In this document: positions 34,950 through 42,435 of the stretch, in pieces
Layout of the letters: each line of letters begins with the position of its first letter
Position numbering within the stretch: the stretch's first letter is position 1
NCBI GenBank assembly: GCA_900317515.1
Contig: ONHA01000010.1
Coordinates: forward strand, 28,309 to 92,308
Direction of reading: 5' to 3'
From: an uncultured Eubacteriales bacterium
Lineage (GTDB): Bacteria > Bacillota > Clostridia > Lachnospirales > Lachnospiraceae
DNA: 64,000 nt
Made by a program: the position numbers and the translations under genes
Notes under the pieces: generated by a model
Databases searched by the model: none
Seen by the model: only the letters and a program-made list of their open reading frames with translations
What the model was told of the DNA's origin: nothing

Positions 34950-36035
34950 TTATTTTGCCTCGATGTAGCCCAGAGCCGTCAGCATCTCCGCGCACTCGAC
35001 CGCGCCGCCGGCTGCGCCGCGGAGCGTGTTGTGGGAAAGTCCGACGAACTTGAAGTCAAAAATGTTGTCCTCGCGCAGACGGCCGATGGAAACGCCCATG
35101 CCGTTCTCGTAGTTGACATCGAGCGCGACCTGCGGACGGTTGTCATCCTCGAGGTACTGCACGAAATGCTCCGGAGCGGACGGAAGCTTGTACTCCTGCG
35201 GCTTGCCTGAGAAATTGACCAGTCTCTCGAGCAGCTGCTCTTTGGTCGGCTTCTTTGCAAAGCTGATGGAGACGGTCGCCGTGTGGCCGTTCAGGACCGG
35301 CACACGGATGCACTGGGCGGAGATCACCGGAGCTTCGGCCTTGACGATCTGGCCGTTCTCGATGTGGCCGAGCACGCGGAGCGGCTCAAGCTCGGACTTC
35401 TCCTCCTCACCGCCGATGTACGGGATGATGTTGCCGATCATCTCCGGCCAGTCGGTGAAGTTCTTGCCCGCACCGGAAATTGCCTGATAGGTGGAAACGA
35501 CAACCTTGGTCGGCTCGAACTCTTTCCAGGCAGCCAGGCATACGACATAGCTCTGGATCGAGCAGTTCGGCTTGACGGCGATGAAGCCGCGCTTTGTGCC
35601 GAGGCGCTTTCTCTGGTCCTTGATGATCTCGAAGTGCTCGCAGTTGATTTCCGGGACGACCATCGGGACATCCGGTGTCCAGCGGTGCGCGCTATTGTTG
35701 GAGACGACCGGCGTCTCCGCCTTTGCGTACTGCTCCTCGATTGCGCGGATCTCTTCCTTGGTCATGTTGACGGCGGAAAATACAAAATCGACATCATTTG
35801 AAATGCCTTCCACGTCCGTGATATTGCGGACGACCATATTTTTCACCTTCTCCGGCATCGGGACATCAAGCTTCCACTTGGAACCGACAGCCTGCTCGTA
35901 GGTCTTGCCCTCGCTTCTTGCGGAAGCGGCCAGGACTTTGATCTCAAACCACGGATGATCGGCAAGGAGCGTGACAAAACGCTGACCGACCATGCCCGTA
36001 GCGCCAAGGATACCGACATTCAGTTTCTTTTCCAT
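34950..36035 (-). CDS. asd: Aspartate-semialdehyde dehydrogenase, archaeal type
   Basis: The 361-residue protein has an NADP-binding GILGATGMVGQRF near residues 8-20, the active-site Cys in KPNCSIQSYV near 165, and a C-terminal H-T-A-T/S region with GAAGGAVECAE. The sequence type is the archaeal/fungal-like Asd rather than the usual bacterial one, as common in Lachnospiraceae. It reduces aspartyl-phosphate to the semialdehyde, the branch to Lys, Met and Thr. GAGGAGG precedes the ATG at 36035. It lies 21 bases after argH, so co-transcription is likely. Confidence 0.95.
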   Translation of the reverse strand: MEKKLNVGILGATGMVGQRFVTLLADHPWFEIKVLAASARSEGKTYEQAVGSKWKLDVPMPEKVKNMVVRNITDVEGISNDVDFVFSAVNMTKEEIRAIEEQYAKAETPVVSNNSAHRWTPDVPMVVPEINCEHFEIIKDQRKRLGTKRGFIAVKPNCSIQSYVVCLAAWKEFEPTKVVVSTYQAISGAGKNFTDWPEMIGNIIPYIGGEEEKSELEPLRVLGHIENGQIVKAEAPVISAQCIRVPVLNGHTATVSISFAKKPTKEQLLERLVNFSGKPQEYKLPSAPEHFVQYLEDDNRPQVALDVNYENGMGVSIGRLREDNIFDFKFVGLSHNTLRGAAGGAVECAEMLTALGYIEAK

Positions 36036-36056
36036 AATTAAATCCTCCTCTATGAT

Positions 36057-37430
36057 TCACAAAGCTGCCATAAAGGCACGGCTTTCGCGAATTTCATTTT
36101 CAATATCGCCCGGAGCGCCCTTGGTGATTCTCGTCTCGACACAGGTCTTGAGCGAGATCGCCTCGTAGATATCCTCATCAAAGAGTTCGCTCTCCGCGCG
36201 GTAATCCGCAAGCGGCAGTTCATCCATCTGGATGTTCTTTTCAATGCAGGTCAGCACCAGCCTGCCGATGACCGAGTGGGCATCGCGGAACGGCATCCCC
36301 TTCTTGACCAGGTAATCCGCCGCGTCGGTCGCGTTCGAGTAGCCCTGGCGGGCGCTGTCGGCCATCCGCTTTTTGTTCCACTTCGCGGAGGCGAGCTGGC
36401 CTTCCATGAGGCGGATACAGCCCTTCGTCGTGTCGATCGCGTCGAAGACGGTCTCCTTGTCCTCCTGCATGTCCTTGTTGTAGGCGAGCGGAATCCCCTT
36501 CATGATCGTCAGGATCTGGGTCATGGCCCCGTAGACCCGGCCGGTCTTGCCGCGGATCAGCTCCGCGATGTCCGGATTCTTCTTCTGGGGCATGATCGAG
36601 GACCCTGTCGCATAGGTGTCATCAAGCTCGATAAACCGGTACTCGTTGGAGTTCCAGATGATGATCTCCTCCGAGAGTCTCGAGAGGTGCATCATGATCG
36701 TCGCAAGGCAGGACACGTACTCGATCACATAGTCCCGGTCGGACACGCCGTCCATGGAGTTGTCGGACGCCCTGTCGAACCCGAGGAGCTTCGCCGTGTA
36801 CTCGCGGTCCAGCGGATAGGTGGTTCCCGCGAGCGCGCCGCTCCCGAGCGGGCAGACATTCATGCGCTCCCGGAGGGACTTAAGATGCAGGACGTCGCGC
36901 TTCACCATCTCAAAATAAGCTCCCATGTGATGCGCCAGCGTCACCGGCTGCGCTTTCTGCAGGTGAGTGAAGCCCGGCATGTAGGTCTCGGTGTTCTCCT
37001 CCATAATGCGGAGGATCGTCCCGAGAAGATTTTTAAGGAGCTCCACGGTCTCATCGACCTCATCTCTGATATAGAGCCGCATGTCAAGCGCAACCTGGTC
37101 GTTACGGCTGCGCCCCGTGTGAAGCTTCTTTCCGGGATCCCCGATGCGCTCCGTGAGCACCGCTTCGACGAACGAGTGGATATCCTCATACTGATCGGAA
37201 ATGACAAGCTTTCCCGCCGCCACATCCTCCTCGATGCTCTGAAGGCCGCGCAGGATCTCGTCGCGCTCTTCCTCCGTCAGGATCCCCTGCTTTGCGAGCA
37301 TGGTCACATGCGCGCGGCTTCCGCGCACATCCTGCGCAAAGAAGCGCTGATCGAAACGGATCGACTGATTGAATTCATATACAAGCTGGTCCGTCTCCTT
37401 GGTGAAACGGCCTCCCCATAACTGAGCCAT
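36057..37430 (-). CDS. argH: Argininosuccinate lyase
   Basis: The 457-residue protein has the fumarase/aspartase superfamily signature GSSIMPQKKNPD near residues 275-286, the N-terminal LWGGRFTK, and HTGRSRNDQVALDMR near 109-123. It splits argininosuccinate to arginine and fumarate. argG is not adjacent. The ATG at 37430 is preceded by a GAGGTAAACC site. It leads the argH-asd pair on the minus strand. Confidence 0.96.
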   Translation of the reverse strand: MAQLWGGRFTKETDQLVYEFNQSIRFDQRFFAQDVRGSRAHVTMLAKQGILTEEERDEILRGLQSIEEDVAAGKLVISDQYEDIHSFVEAVLTERIGDPGKKLHTGRSRNDQVALDMRLYIRDEVDETVELLKNLLGTILRIMEENTETYMPGFTHLQKAQPVTLAHHMGAYFEMVKRDVLHLKSLRERMNVCPLGSGALAGTTYPLDREYTAKLLGFDRASDNSMDGVSDRDYVIEYVSCLATIMMHLSRLSEEIIIWNSNEYRFIELDDTYATGSSIMPQKKNPDIAELIRGKTGRVYGAMTQILTIMKGIPLAYNKDMQEDKETVFDAIDTTKGCIRLMEGQLASAKWNKKRMADSARQGYSNATDAADYLVKKGMPFRDAHSVIGRLVLTCIEKNIQMDELPLADYRAESELFDEDIYEAISLKTCVETRITKGAPGDIENEIRESRAFMAAL

Positions 37431-37445
37431 GGTTTACCTCGCTTT

Positions 37446-38084
37446 TTAAACTTTGCCACTCATACTATCACAACTCTCCCGCTTTGAAAAGACACAACCG
37501 CAGTAATTTTGCCGGTAAAGTCCGTATTCTTTCGAGAGCTGGGTCGAGCGGAGGTATCCTCCCCGCTTCTTAAAGTCGCTCGGGAGAAATGAAACCCCGA
37601 TTTCCTCCCCGATCTTCTCGCCGATCTCGTTCAGCTTCTCCGCATTTTTGAGCGGCGAGATCGTCAGTGTCGTCGTGAAATAGTCGTACCCGCCCTTCTT
37701 CGCCTGAAGCGCCGTCTCGCGGAGCCGCAGCTCATAGCAGATGAAGCATCGCTCTCCGCCCTCCCTGCAGTTCTCGAAGCCCTTCACGGCCTCATAGAAC
37801 TTCTTCGGCTCGTAATCGCCGTGCAGAAATGTCACCGGATATTTGTGCGGCTGCTGCGCGATGAGGCGCATGAGCTCCCGCTCTCTCCGCTCATACTCCT
37901 CCGCATCGGTAATGTTCGGATTATAGTAGAAATCCGTCACCTGGAAATAGTCGGTGAGGTACTCGAGACACCAGGAGCTGCAGGGTGCGCAGCAGCTGTG
38001 CAGGAGCAGGCTTGGGACAACGCCGTTTTTTTCATTTTTCAGGATTATTTTTTCAAGCTCTCTTTGATAGTTTACCTTGTTCAT
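37446..38084 (-). CDS. queH: Epoxyqueuosine reductase QueH
   Basis: The 212-residue protein has the QueH (DUF208) Cys pattern: LLHSCCAPCSSWC near residues 28-40, a middle ERCFICYELR, and a C-terminal QNYCGCVFS. These Cys residues bind an iron-sulfur cluster and a second metal. QueH reduces epoxyqueuosine to queuosine in tRNA and replaces QueG. The start at 38084 (ATG-AAC-AAG) is chosen because the long open frame to 38792 runs backwards through the thioesterase gene. The ribosome site is weak (AAGGAC only 2 bases off), so a GTG 48 bases upstream is an alternative. Confidence 0.9.
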   Translation of the reverse strand: MNKVNYQRELEKIILKNEKNGVVPSLLLHSCCAPCSSWCLEYLTDYFQVTDFYYNPNITDAEEYERRERELMRLIAQQPHKYPVTFLHGDYEPKKFYEAVKGFENCREGGERCFICYELRLRETALQAKKGGYDYFTTTLTISPLKNAEKLNEIGEKIGEEIGVSFLPSDFKKRGGYLRSTQLSKEYGLYRQNYCGCVFSKRESCDSMSGKV

Positions 38085-38174
38085 GTCCTTATGCTTGTGA
38101 TTCCTTATGTTTTGTGTTACATTTTCTTTCACGAGTATACGCTTAAATAAAGAAAATGAAAAGAGGAATTCTCC

Positions 38175-38642
38175 ATGACTGACGTCGAATACGCACGCGC
38201 ATTTTTTGAAAAAGACTATTTTGCCACCGAAGCCGCCGGAATCGTGATCGAGGAGGCCGCTCCCGGCCACGCTCTCGTATCCTGCGTGACCGAACGCCGC
38301 CACAAGAACGCTTCCGACCGCGTCATGGGCGCCGTCTACACGACCATGGCCGACTTCGCCTTCGCGGTCGCCGCAAACTATGGAAACCCGGTCACGGTCT
38401 CCCTGAACCTTCAGGTCAGCTTCCTTTCCTCTGCCCGGGGCGGCAAGCTCTTCGCCCGCGCCGAGAAGATCCGTGAGGGCCGCCAGACCGCCTTCTACGA
38501 GGTCTTCGTCACCGACGAGCTCGGGACGGACATCGCACGCGTTCAGGCCACCGGCCATAAAATGAAACCCCTCCTCCCGGCTTACTCCCCGGAAGAAGGG
38601 GCCTACAATCCCTATCGCGAGCAGATGGCTTCCCTCAGGTAG
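38175..38642 (+). CDS. PaaI-type hotdog-fold thioesterase
   Basis: The 155-residue protein has the hotdog-fold features: a central VMGAVYTTMADFAFAVAAN helix with the catalytic Asp, then VSLNLQVSFLSSARGGKLFARAEKIREG. This is the PaaI subfamily, which cleaves aryl- or acyl-CoA thioesters. An AAGAGGAA site precedes the ATG at 38175. Its 3' end overlaps the LMW phosphatase gene by 8 bases in convergent orientation, so no terminator separates them. The substrate is unknown. Confidence 0.85.
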   Translation: MTDVEYARAFFEKDYFATEAAGIVIEEAAPGHALVSCVTERRHKNASDRVMGAVYTTMADFAFAVAANYGNPVTVSLNLQVSFLSSARGGKLFARAEKIREGRQTAFYEVFVTDELGTDIARVQATGHKMKPLLPAYSPEEGAYNPYREQMASLR

Positions 38643-39096
38643 TTCCATACCCCAAAAATTCCAGCAATCCCTCGCAGCCCAGGGCGACATCGTCCCAGGT
38701 CTCCTTGAAATCACCGGTGTACCACGGGTCCGCCACTTCGCGCGGCCGGTCCGTGTACTCCATGAGAAGGTGGACCTTGCCGTCGGGGTCATTTTTTACC
38801 CTCCGCATCAGGTTCCGGACGTTCCAGTTGTCCATCGCGAGCAGGAGGTCATAGTGCACATAGTCGCCCCAGGTGACCTGCCGGGCGGTCTTCCCGCTGC
38901 AGGAGATCCCGTGCTTTGCGAGCTCCCGCCTCGCCGGCGGGTAGACCGGGTTTCCGATCTCCTCGGTGGAGGTTGCGGCGGAGGCGATCTCGAATTCGTC
39001 TTCGATGCCGCGCTTTCTAACCATGTCTTTTAAGATGAATTCTCCCATGGGGGAGCGGCAGATGTTGCCGTGGCAGATAAAAAGGATACGAATCAT
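38635..39096 (-). CDS. Low molecular weight protein-tyrosine phosphatase
   Basis: The 153-residue protein has the P-loop CHGNICRSP near residues 8-16 (Cys nucleophile, Arg) and the C-terminal acid DPWYTGDF near 123-130. This makes it a class II Cys-based phosphatase. Such proteins dephosphorylate tyrosine kinases of capsule synthesis or related targets. The start at 39096 fits the family's MIRILFICHGN, with AAGGAA 8 bases away. The longer frame to 39219 reads into the repeat module. It marks the last ordinary gene before the accessory region. Confidence 0.93.
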   Translation of the reverse strand: MIRILFICHGNICRSPMGEFILKDMVRKRGIEDEFEIASAATSTEEIGNPVYPPARRELAKHGISCSGKTARQVTWGDYVHYDLLLAMDNWNVRNLMRRVKNDPDGKVHLLMEYTDRPREVADPWYTGDFKETWDDVALGCEGLLEFLGYGTT

Positions 39097-39119
39097 ACTG
39101 GTTTTCCTTCCGTTAAGGG

Positions 39120-39275
39120 CACGATTTGCCCCGTTATGCCCCATTTTACGTGCCTCATTTTTGAGCACATTCTGGCAAAAAATATGGCCGAAATGGCAAA
39201 TCGTGGCAAAACGTGGCAAATCGAGGATGTTAAAAGTAGTAGAAACGTAGTAAAACTTGGGAGGTTTTACTACTC
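39120..39275. repeat. Left 10-bp iteron and GTAGTA dyad module
   Basis: Reading the plus strand, there are two 10-bp units GATTTGCCCC and GTTATGCCCC (39123-39142). About 50 bases later come three exact-tandem 10-bp units TGGCAAATCG, TGGCAAAACG, TGGCAAATCG (39194-39223), which are the reverse complement form of the same motif. A perfect 10-bp dyad GTAGTAAAAC (39247-39256) / GTTTTACTAC (39264-39273) follows. A related module is at 42138-42435. No gene lies here, and no promoter could be fixed. Confidence 0.75.
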
Positions 39276-39341
39276 ATGGTTTTTGAGTCCCGAAAATAGG
39301 CCTTTAAATAGTTCTCGGTCATTCCACACAACAACCATGGA

Positions 39342-40040
39342 TCAAAGACCATGCTCTATGCAATATTCCTGAATCCTTTTGTTTCTTTTGTCCAAAAAGA
39401 TATGTTCCCTGATGAGGAATCTAAAATAGTCTTCTATCGTTTCCGGCAGTCCGTTTTTCCTGAAGGACGCATCTCCCATCCATATATCGACTAAAGAGTA
39501 ATCCTCCGAAACACAGTCCTGCATAAAGAAAAAATCCACATAGCCTTTGAAATTCACAAACAGATCATAAAAGGCTTTATCGCTTTCGATTACCTTCGAA
39601 AGAGGACTCTCCTCCCCGGCATAATACCTGCGAATGCACTCGAGCGTAAGGTCCCAGCGGTCAGCAATGCGCAAATTAGTCCCCTTTCTCTGGTTCATGC
39701 TGTTTACATGGACCGGAAAGATGACCATGCTGCCAATTGTATATGACCTGTGCAGCAAATGTTCAATATACACATCAAAATCACTGAACCGCTCTCGCAC
39801 CTGGTCGATCATCTTTTTGTTTTTCAAATGGGTCATTTCTACTATGATTGTGTCACTTGAAAACCAGAAGTCTTTCCAGCTCAAGGCAAAAGGGGCTCTT
39901 CCCGATTGGAGCTCCATCACCTCGCCATTTGGTAGTTCCTTACTCCACAGGATCCTATGATACGTATTGAGCGTCGGGCTGTAAGCATCGGGGTCTTTGC
40001 CTCTTGCATCTGACCTGAAGTCGAAAGTAATATCGATCAT
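39342..40040 (-). CDS. Uncharacterised protein of accessory region (possibly DUF6994)
   Basis: The 232-residue protein opens with IDITFDFRSDARGKDPDAYSPTLNTYHRILWSK, a pattern I associate with the DUF6994 family in Lachnospiraceae and other Firmicutes, but I am not certain. It has no signal peptide or membrane segment. It contains a long acidic-aromatic middle (FDVYIEHLLHRSYTIGSM). Composition is AT-richer than the housekeeping genes. It is the last of a minus-strand run with the DUF2007 gene, 38 bases away, and ends about 68 bases before the left dyad. Confidence 0.65.
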   Translation of the reverse strand: MIDITFDFRSDARGKDPDAYSPTLNTYHRILWSKELPNGEVMELQSGRAPFALSWKDFWFSSDTIIVEMTHLKNKKMIDQVRERFSDFDVYIEHLLHRSYTIGSMVIFPVHVNSMNQRKGTNLRIADRWDLTLECIRRYYAGEESPLSKVIESDKAFYDLFVNFKGYVDFFFMQDCVSEDYSLVDIWMGDASFRKNGLPETIEDYFRFLIREHIFLDKRNKRIQEYCIEHGL

Positions 40041-40078
40041 ACCTTATTACCTTTTAAAGCGGTGTCTGGTCTATTAGT

Positions 40079-40285
40079 TTATCGATCAGCGATGAGTTTC
40101 TTTGCCTTCTCAGCATCTTCATCATCCATAAAAACATCGACGCCATAAAGGGAGAAACCGGACATTGAATGAGCCGCGACTCCGCCAGAGGCATTTTGAC
40201 TGTAAGCCGGTACTCCGTTTCCCTTTAAAAGCGACACGATCTCTTCCGCTTCTATTGCATCTTGAGCGTTGTATACTTTAGTCAT
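40079..40285 (-). CDS. Small DUF2007-like protein
   Basis: The 68-residue protein reads MTKVYNAQDAIEAEEIVSLLKGNGVPAYSQN and later YGVDVFMDDEDAEKAKKLI, the beta-alpha-beta pattern of DUF2007 (a small ferredoxin-like domain sometimes called a signal-transducing protein). It is found as a standalone small protein in many Firmicutes. It lies between two hypothetical genes on the same strand and probably shares their transcript. A modest GGTAACAAAA stretch precedes its ATG. Confidence 0.7.
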   Translation of the reverse strand: MTKVYNAQDAIEAEEIVSLLKGNGVPAYSQNASGGVAAHSMSGFSLYGVDVFMDDEDAEKAKKLIADR

Positions 40286-40311
40286 TTTTGTTACCCGTCA
40301 AAAATACTTCT

Positions 40312-40782
40312 TCAATATGACGTCTTCTTCTCCACATGTATTTTGCCAAGTCCCCCCGCATTAAGCTCTGCCCCTCTGCTTACTTCAATGTCGGGTAGAT
40401 TATTCTTTTTTCTGAATTTATTAATAACAGGATATGCCTTTTCCAGCAACGATGCTTTCTTAATGACCTCTGGATACTCAAGTTTTTCATCATACCCTGC
40501 AATGAATCCAAATCCTGACAAATAGTAGAGCGCATCTTTTACTTTATTCTTAGGAAGTCCTTTCCTACATACATTAGGATTTCCTCCTGCATTAAACTCT
40601 GCTATTGATTCCATCAAAACTATAAATGCATGTGCTGAAACGGGAGGCTTTTCCGCATCATCAGGTATAGTCCAAAAAAGCTTTCCCTTCTTTGCCATCG
40701 TAATAAAATTATACTGGCAGAACTCTCTAATACAGTCTTCTGAGTACTCCTCCCATTTATCATGTGCTTCGCGAATAGTCAT
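40312..40782 (-). CDS. Uncharacterised protein of accessory region
   Basis: The 156-residue protein is not recognised. It has a mixed helical sequence with EYSEDCIREFCQYNF near the N-terminus, FWTIPDDAEKPP in the middle, and a Lys-rich C-terminus with KKNNLPDIEV and KIHVEKKTS. No membrane segment is seen. It lies 26 bases upstream of the DUF2007 gene. The GGCGGG site before its ATG is weak. The low GC fits recent acquisition. Confidence 0.6.
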   Translation of the reverse strand: MTIREAHDKWEEYSEDCIREFCQYNFITMAKKGKLFWTIPDDAEKPPVSAHAFIVLMESIAEFNAGGNPNVCRKGLPKNKVKDALYYLSGFGFIAGYDEKLEYPEVIKKASLLEKAYPVINKFRKKNNLPDIEVSRGAELNAGGLGKIHVEKKTSY

Positions 40783-40803
40783 AGTTTAATCCCGCCCTTT
40801 TTA

Positions 40804-41003
40804 TTATTCTTGTTTGAATTCATTTTCTCTGTGATACTTGATGTACTGTTTTCCCGTCTCAGTAAAGTCTACATTTATCCCATCTTTGACGTTCATATAA
40901 CCACGATCAACCAAATTAAGCTTTGTGAAATACCACCATCATTATATGTGCATTTAAATGCGATACTCTTGAACAAATGCTTCATAGTATTCTTCTTTGA
41001 CAT
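40804..41003 (-). pseudogene. Frameshifted small gene remnant
   Basis: From ATG at 41003 the first frame reads MSKKNTMKHLFKSIAFKCTYNDGG and then stops within 13 codons. A +1-related frame continues with TKLNLVDRGYMNVKDGI and NVDFTETGKQYIKYHREN up to TAA at 40804. Joined, they would give about 66 residues with a winged-helix-like end. The shift lies around a GGTGGTATTTC stretch near 40930. Neither half is a full gene in a single frame. No family is recognised. Confidence 0.5.
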
Positions 41004-41020
41004 CCTTATGAATCTATAGA

Positions 41021-42046
41021 TTAAGTGTTTTCGTAGCTAATAATCGCAGAAAACATCGTCGGTAAAAAAGCTTCCTTTGCATTTTCTTCAAATATACTAG
41101 AAGTAATACTTAACTTATCCCATAATACATGAAGCGACTGTACTAAATTCAAATGGCGATATGAAACCGTTCCTACACAATATGTGCCTTCATATATTTC
41201 GGAATCAACATCTTCACCAGCCTCTGTCTTCATTTTTAAAGAAGTTTCACCAGCTTTCGTATTATGATGTTCTAGATAATAATCAATCTCTTCTTTCGCA
41301 ATCCGTAGTGCAGGAAAATAATTAACAGCAGTCCAAACATCTAGTCTACATAATATCCTTAAAAAATGATCTGTCAGTTCTTTATAGTTTATATCGGATG
41401 AGTAGTTTAATTCATGTAGTTGATAATTCACCTTATTAAAAAAAGCGTATAGTTTAGCACGTTTTCCGTACCACTCAATAATATGTCTTCCTTCAGTGGT
41501 ATTCACACAATTCTCAACCGGAATATTAATTGTTACCGTCTGTTGAGCATAAAAATCTGGCTTAGCAGGAATAAGAATCTTTTCGATATAGTCATTTAAA
41601 CACACAAAATAGGCTGATGAGCTTTCTAAATCCACTACTGATAATAAAACAGGAACTGCGCTTCCCATCTTTTCAACAGTAACAAGTAGATCAGTATCTA
41701 TCTGGTATTGAACAACCTCCATTACACAATACTCCGACTTCTCTTCCTTATATTCTTTTTCAACATTCTTTCTAGAATATAGCTTTACAGTCTTTTTCTT
41801 TATACTCTTAGTACCTTTTACTTGGAACAATACATGCTCCCCCAATGTTCGATATATTCCATTACCTAAATCTTCAAACAATTCCACATCTAGATCTATT
41901 CCATAATCGGGTGTATATTCTCTAACTGCCCATTCCTTTGGAAAAATCTCTTTCAAAACTGAAACCCCGTTTTCACCAATGATGTGCTGTTCGGGTCTCT
42001 TTTTTCCTTTTATTCCTCTATCTACAAAGTAATCTGAATAAGACAT
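41021..42046 (-). CDS. DUF4365 domain protein, PD-(D/E)XK nuclease-like
   Basis: The 341-residue protein carries a PD-(D/E)XK-type core in its first 80 residues: E24 in the GENG region, DYGIDLDVELFED near residues 47-59 with the first acidic cluster, then HVLFQVKGTKS near 71-81 as the QxK/ExK arm. This is the DUF4365 family, often seen near restriction and other defence genes. The remaining 250 residues are AT-rich coding with no named domain. It starts just downstream of the right repeat module. A nuclease role is inference. Confidence 0.8.
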   Translation of the reverse strand: MSYSDYFVDRGIKGKKRPEQHIIGENGVSVLKEIFPKEWAVREYTPDYGIDLDVELFEDLGNGIYRTLGEHVLFQVKGTKSIKKKTVKLYSRKNVEKEYKEEKSEYCVMEVVQYQIDTDLLVTVEKMGSAVPVLLSVVDLESSSAYFVCLNDYIEKILIPAKPDFYAQQTVTINIPVENCVNTTEGRHIIEWYGKRAKLYAFFNKVNYQLHELNYSSDINYKELTDHFLRILCRLDVWTAVNYFPALRIAKEEIDYYLEHHNTKAGETSLKMKTEAGEDVDSEIYEGTYCVGTVSYRHLNLVQSLHVLWDKLSITSSIFEENAKEAFLPTMFSAIISYENT

Positions 42047-42137
42047 TTTATCCCCTTTATGTTTGATTATCCGGTTCTATATCTTACATAGCCACATTTA
42101 CAGCTTATTCAACATCTTACGGTTACTTTTCTCAAAC

Positions 42138-42435
42138 GTAGTAAAACCGTAGTAGAAATTCCTTAGCTTGCCGCGATTTGCCCCGATTTGCCCCACAAAA
42201 GCCGTACCGCCGAAACACCGAATCAGCTGCCGTGGCAAATGAATAAAATTTTTATCACTTTTTCTTCCTCTTCGAAGTGCCGTGTTATGCCGTAAAAAGC
42301 CCTATTTTATCAGCTTTTTTGGCATTATAACATTTTTGACACAGTTACAGATTTTACCGTAGATCGGCATTATTTGGCATAATACAGCAGTCTTTAGTAG
42401 TAAAAGTAGTAGTAATCTGGGGTGTAATTACTACT
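42138..42435. repeat. Right 10-bp iteron and GTAGTA dyad module
   Basis: This fills the 384-base gap between the DUF4365 and hsdS genes. GTAGTAAAAC (42138-42147) and GTAGTAG are followed by two exact tandem GATTTGCCCC units (42175-42194) and a reverse unit TGGCAAAT (42233-42240). AT-rich sequence with GGCAT repeats comes next, then a dyad AGTAGTAAT (42408-42416) / ATTACTACT (42427-42435). The order matches the left module at 39120-39275 in the same orientation. The last dyad overlaps the hsdS stop and may also serve as its terminator. Confidence 0.75.

Noticed and set aside
38085-38792. N-terminal extension of the queH frame
   Set aside because: It runs antisense through the thioesterase gene; QueH normally begins just before the CCAPC region.
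39194-39223. CRISPR-like repeats
   Set aside because: The units are 10 bp and directly tandem without spacers, and no cas genes are present.
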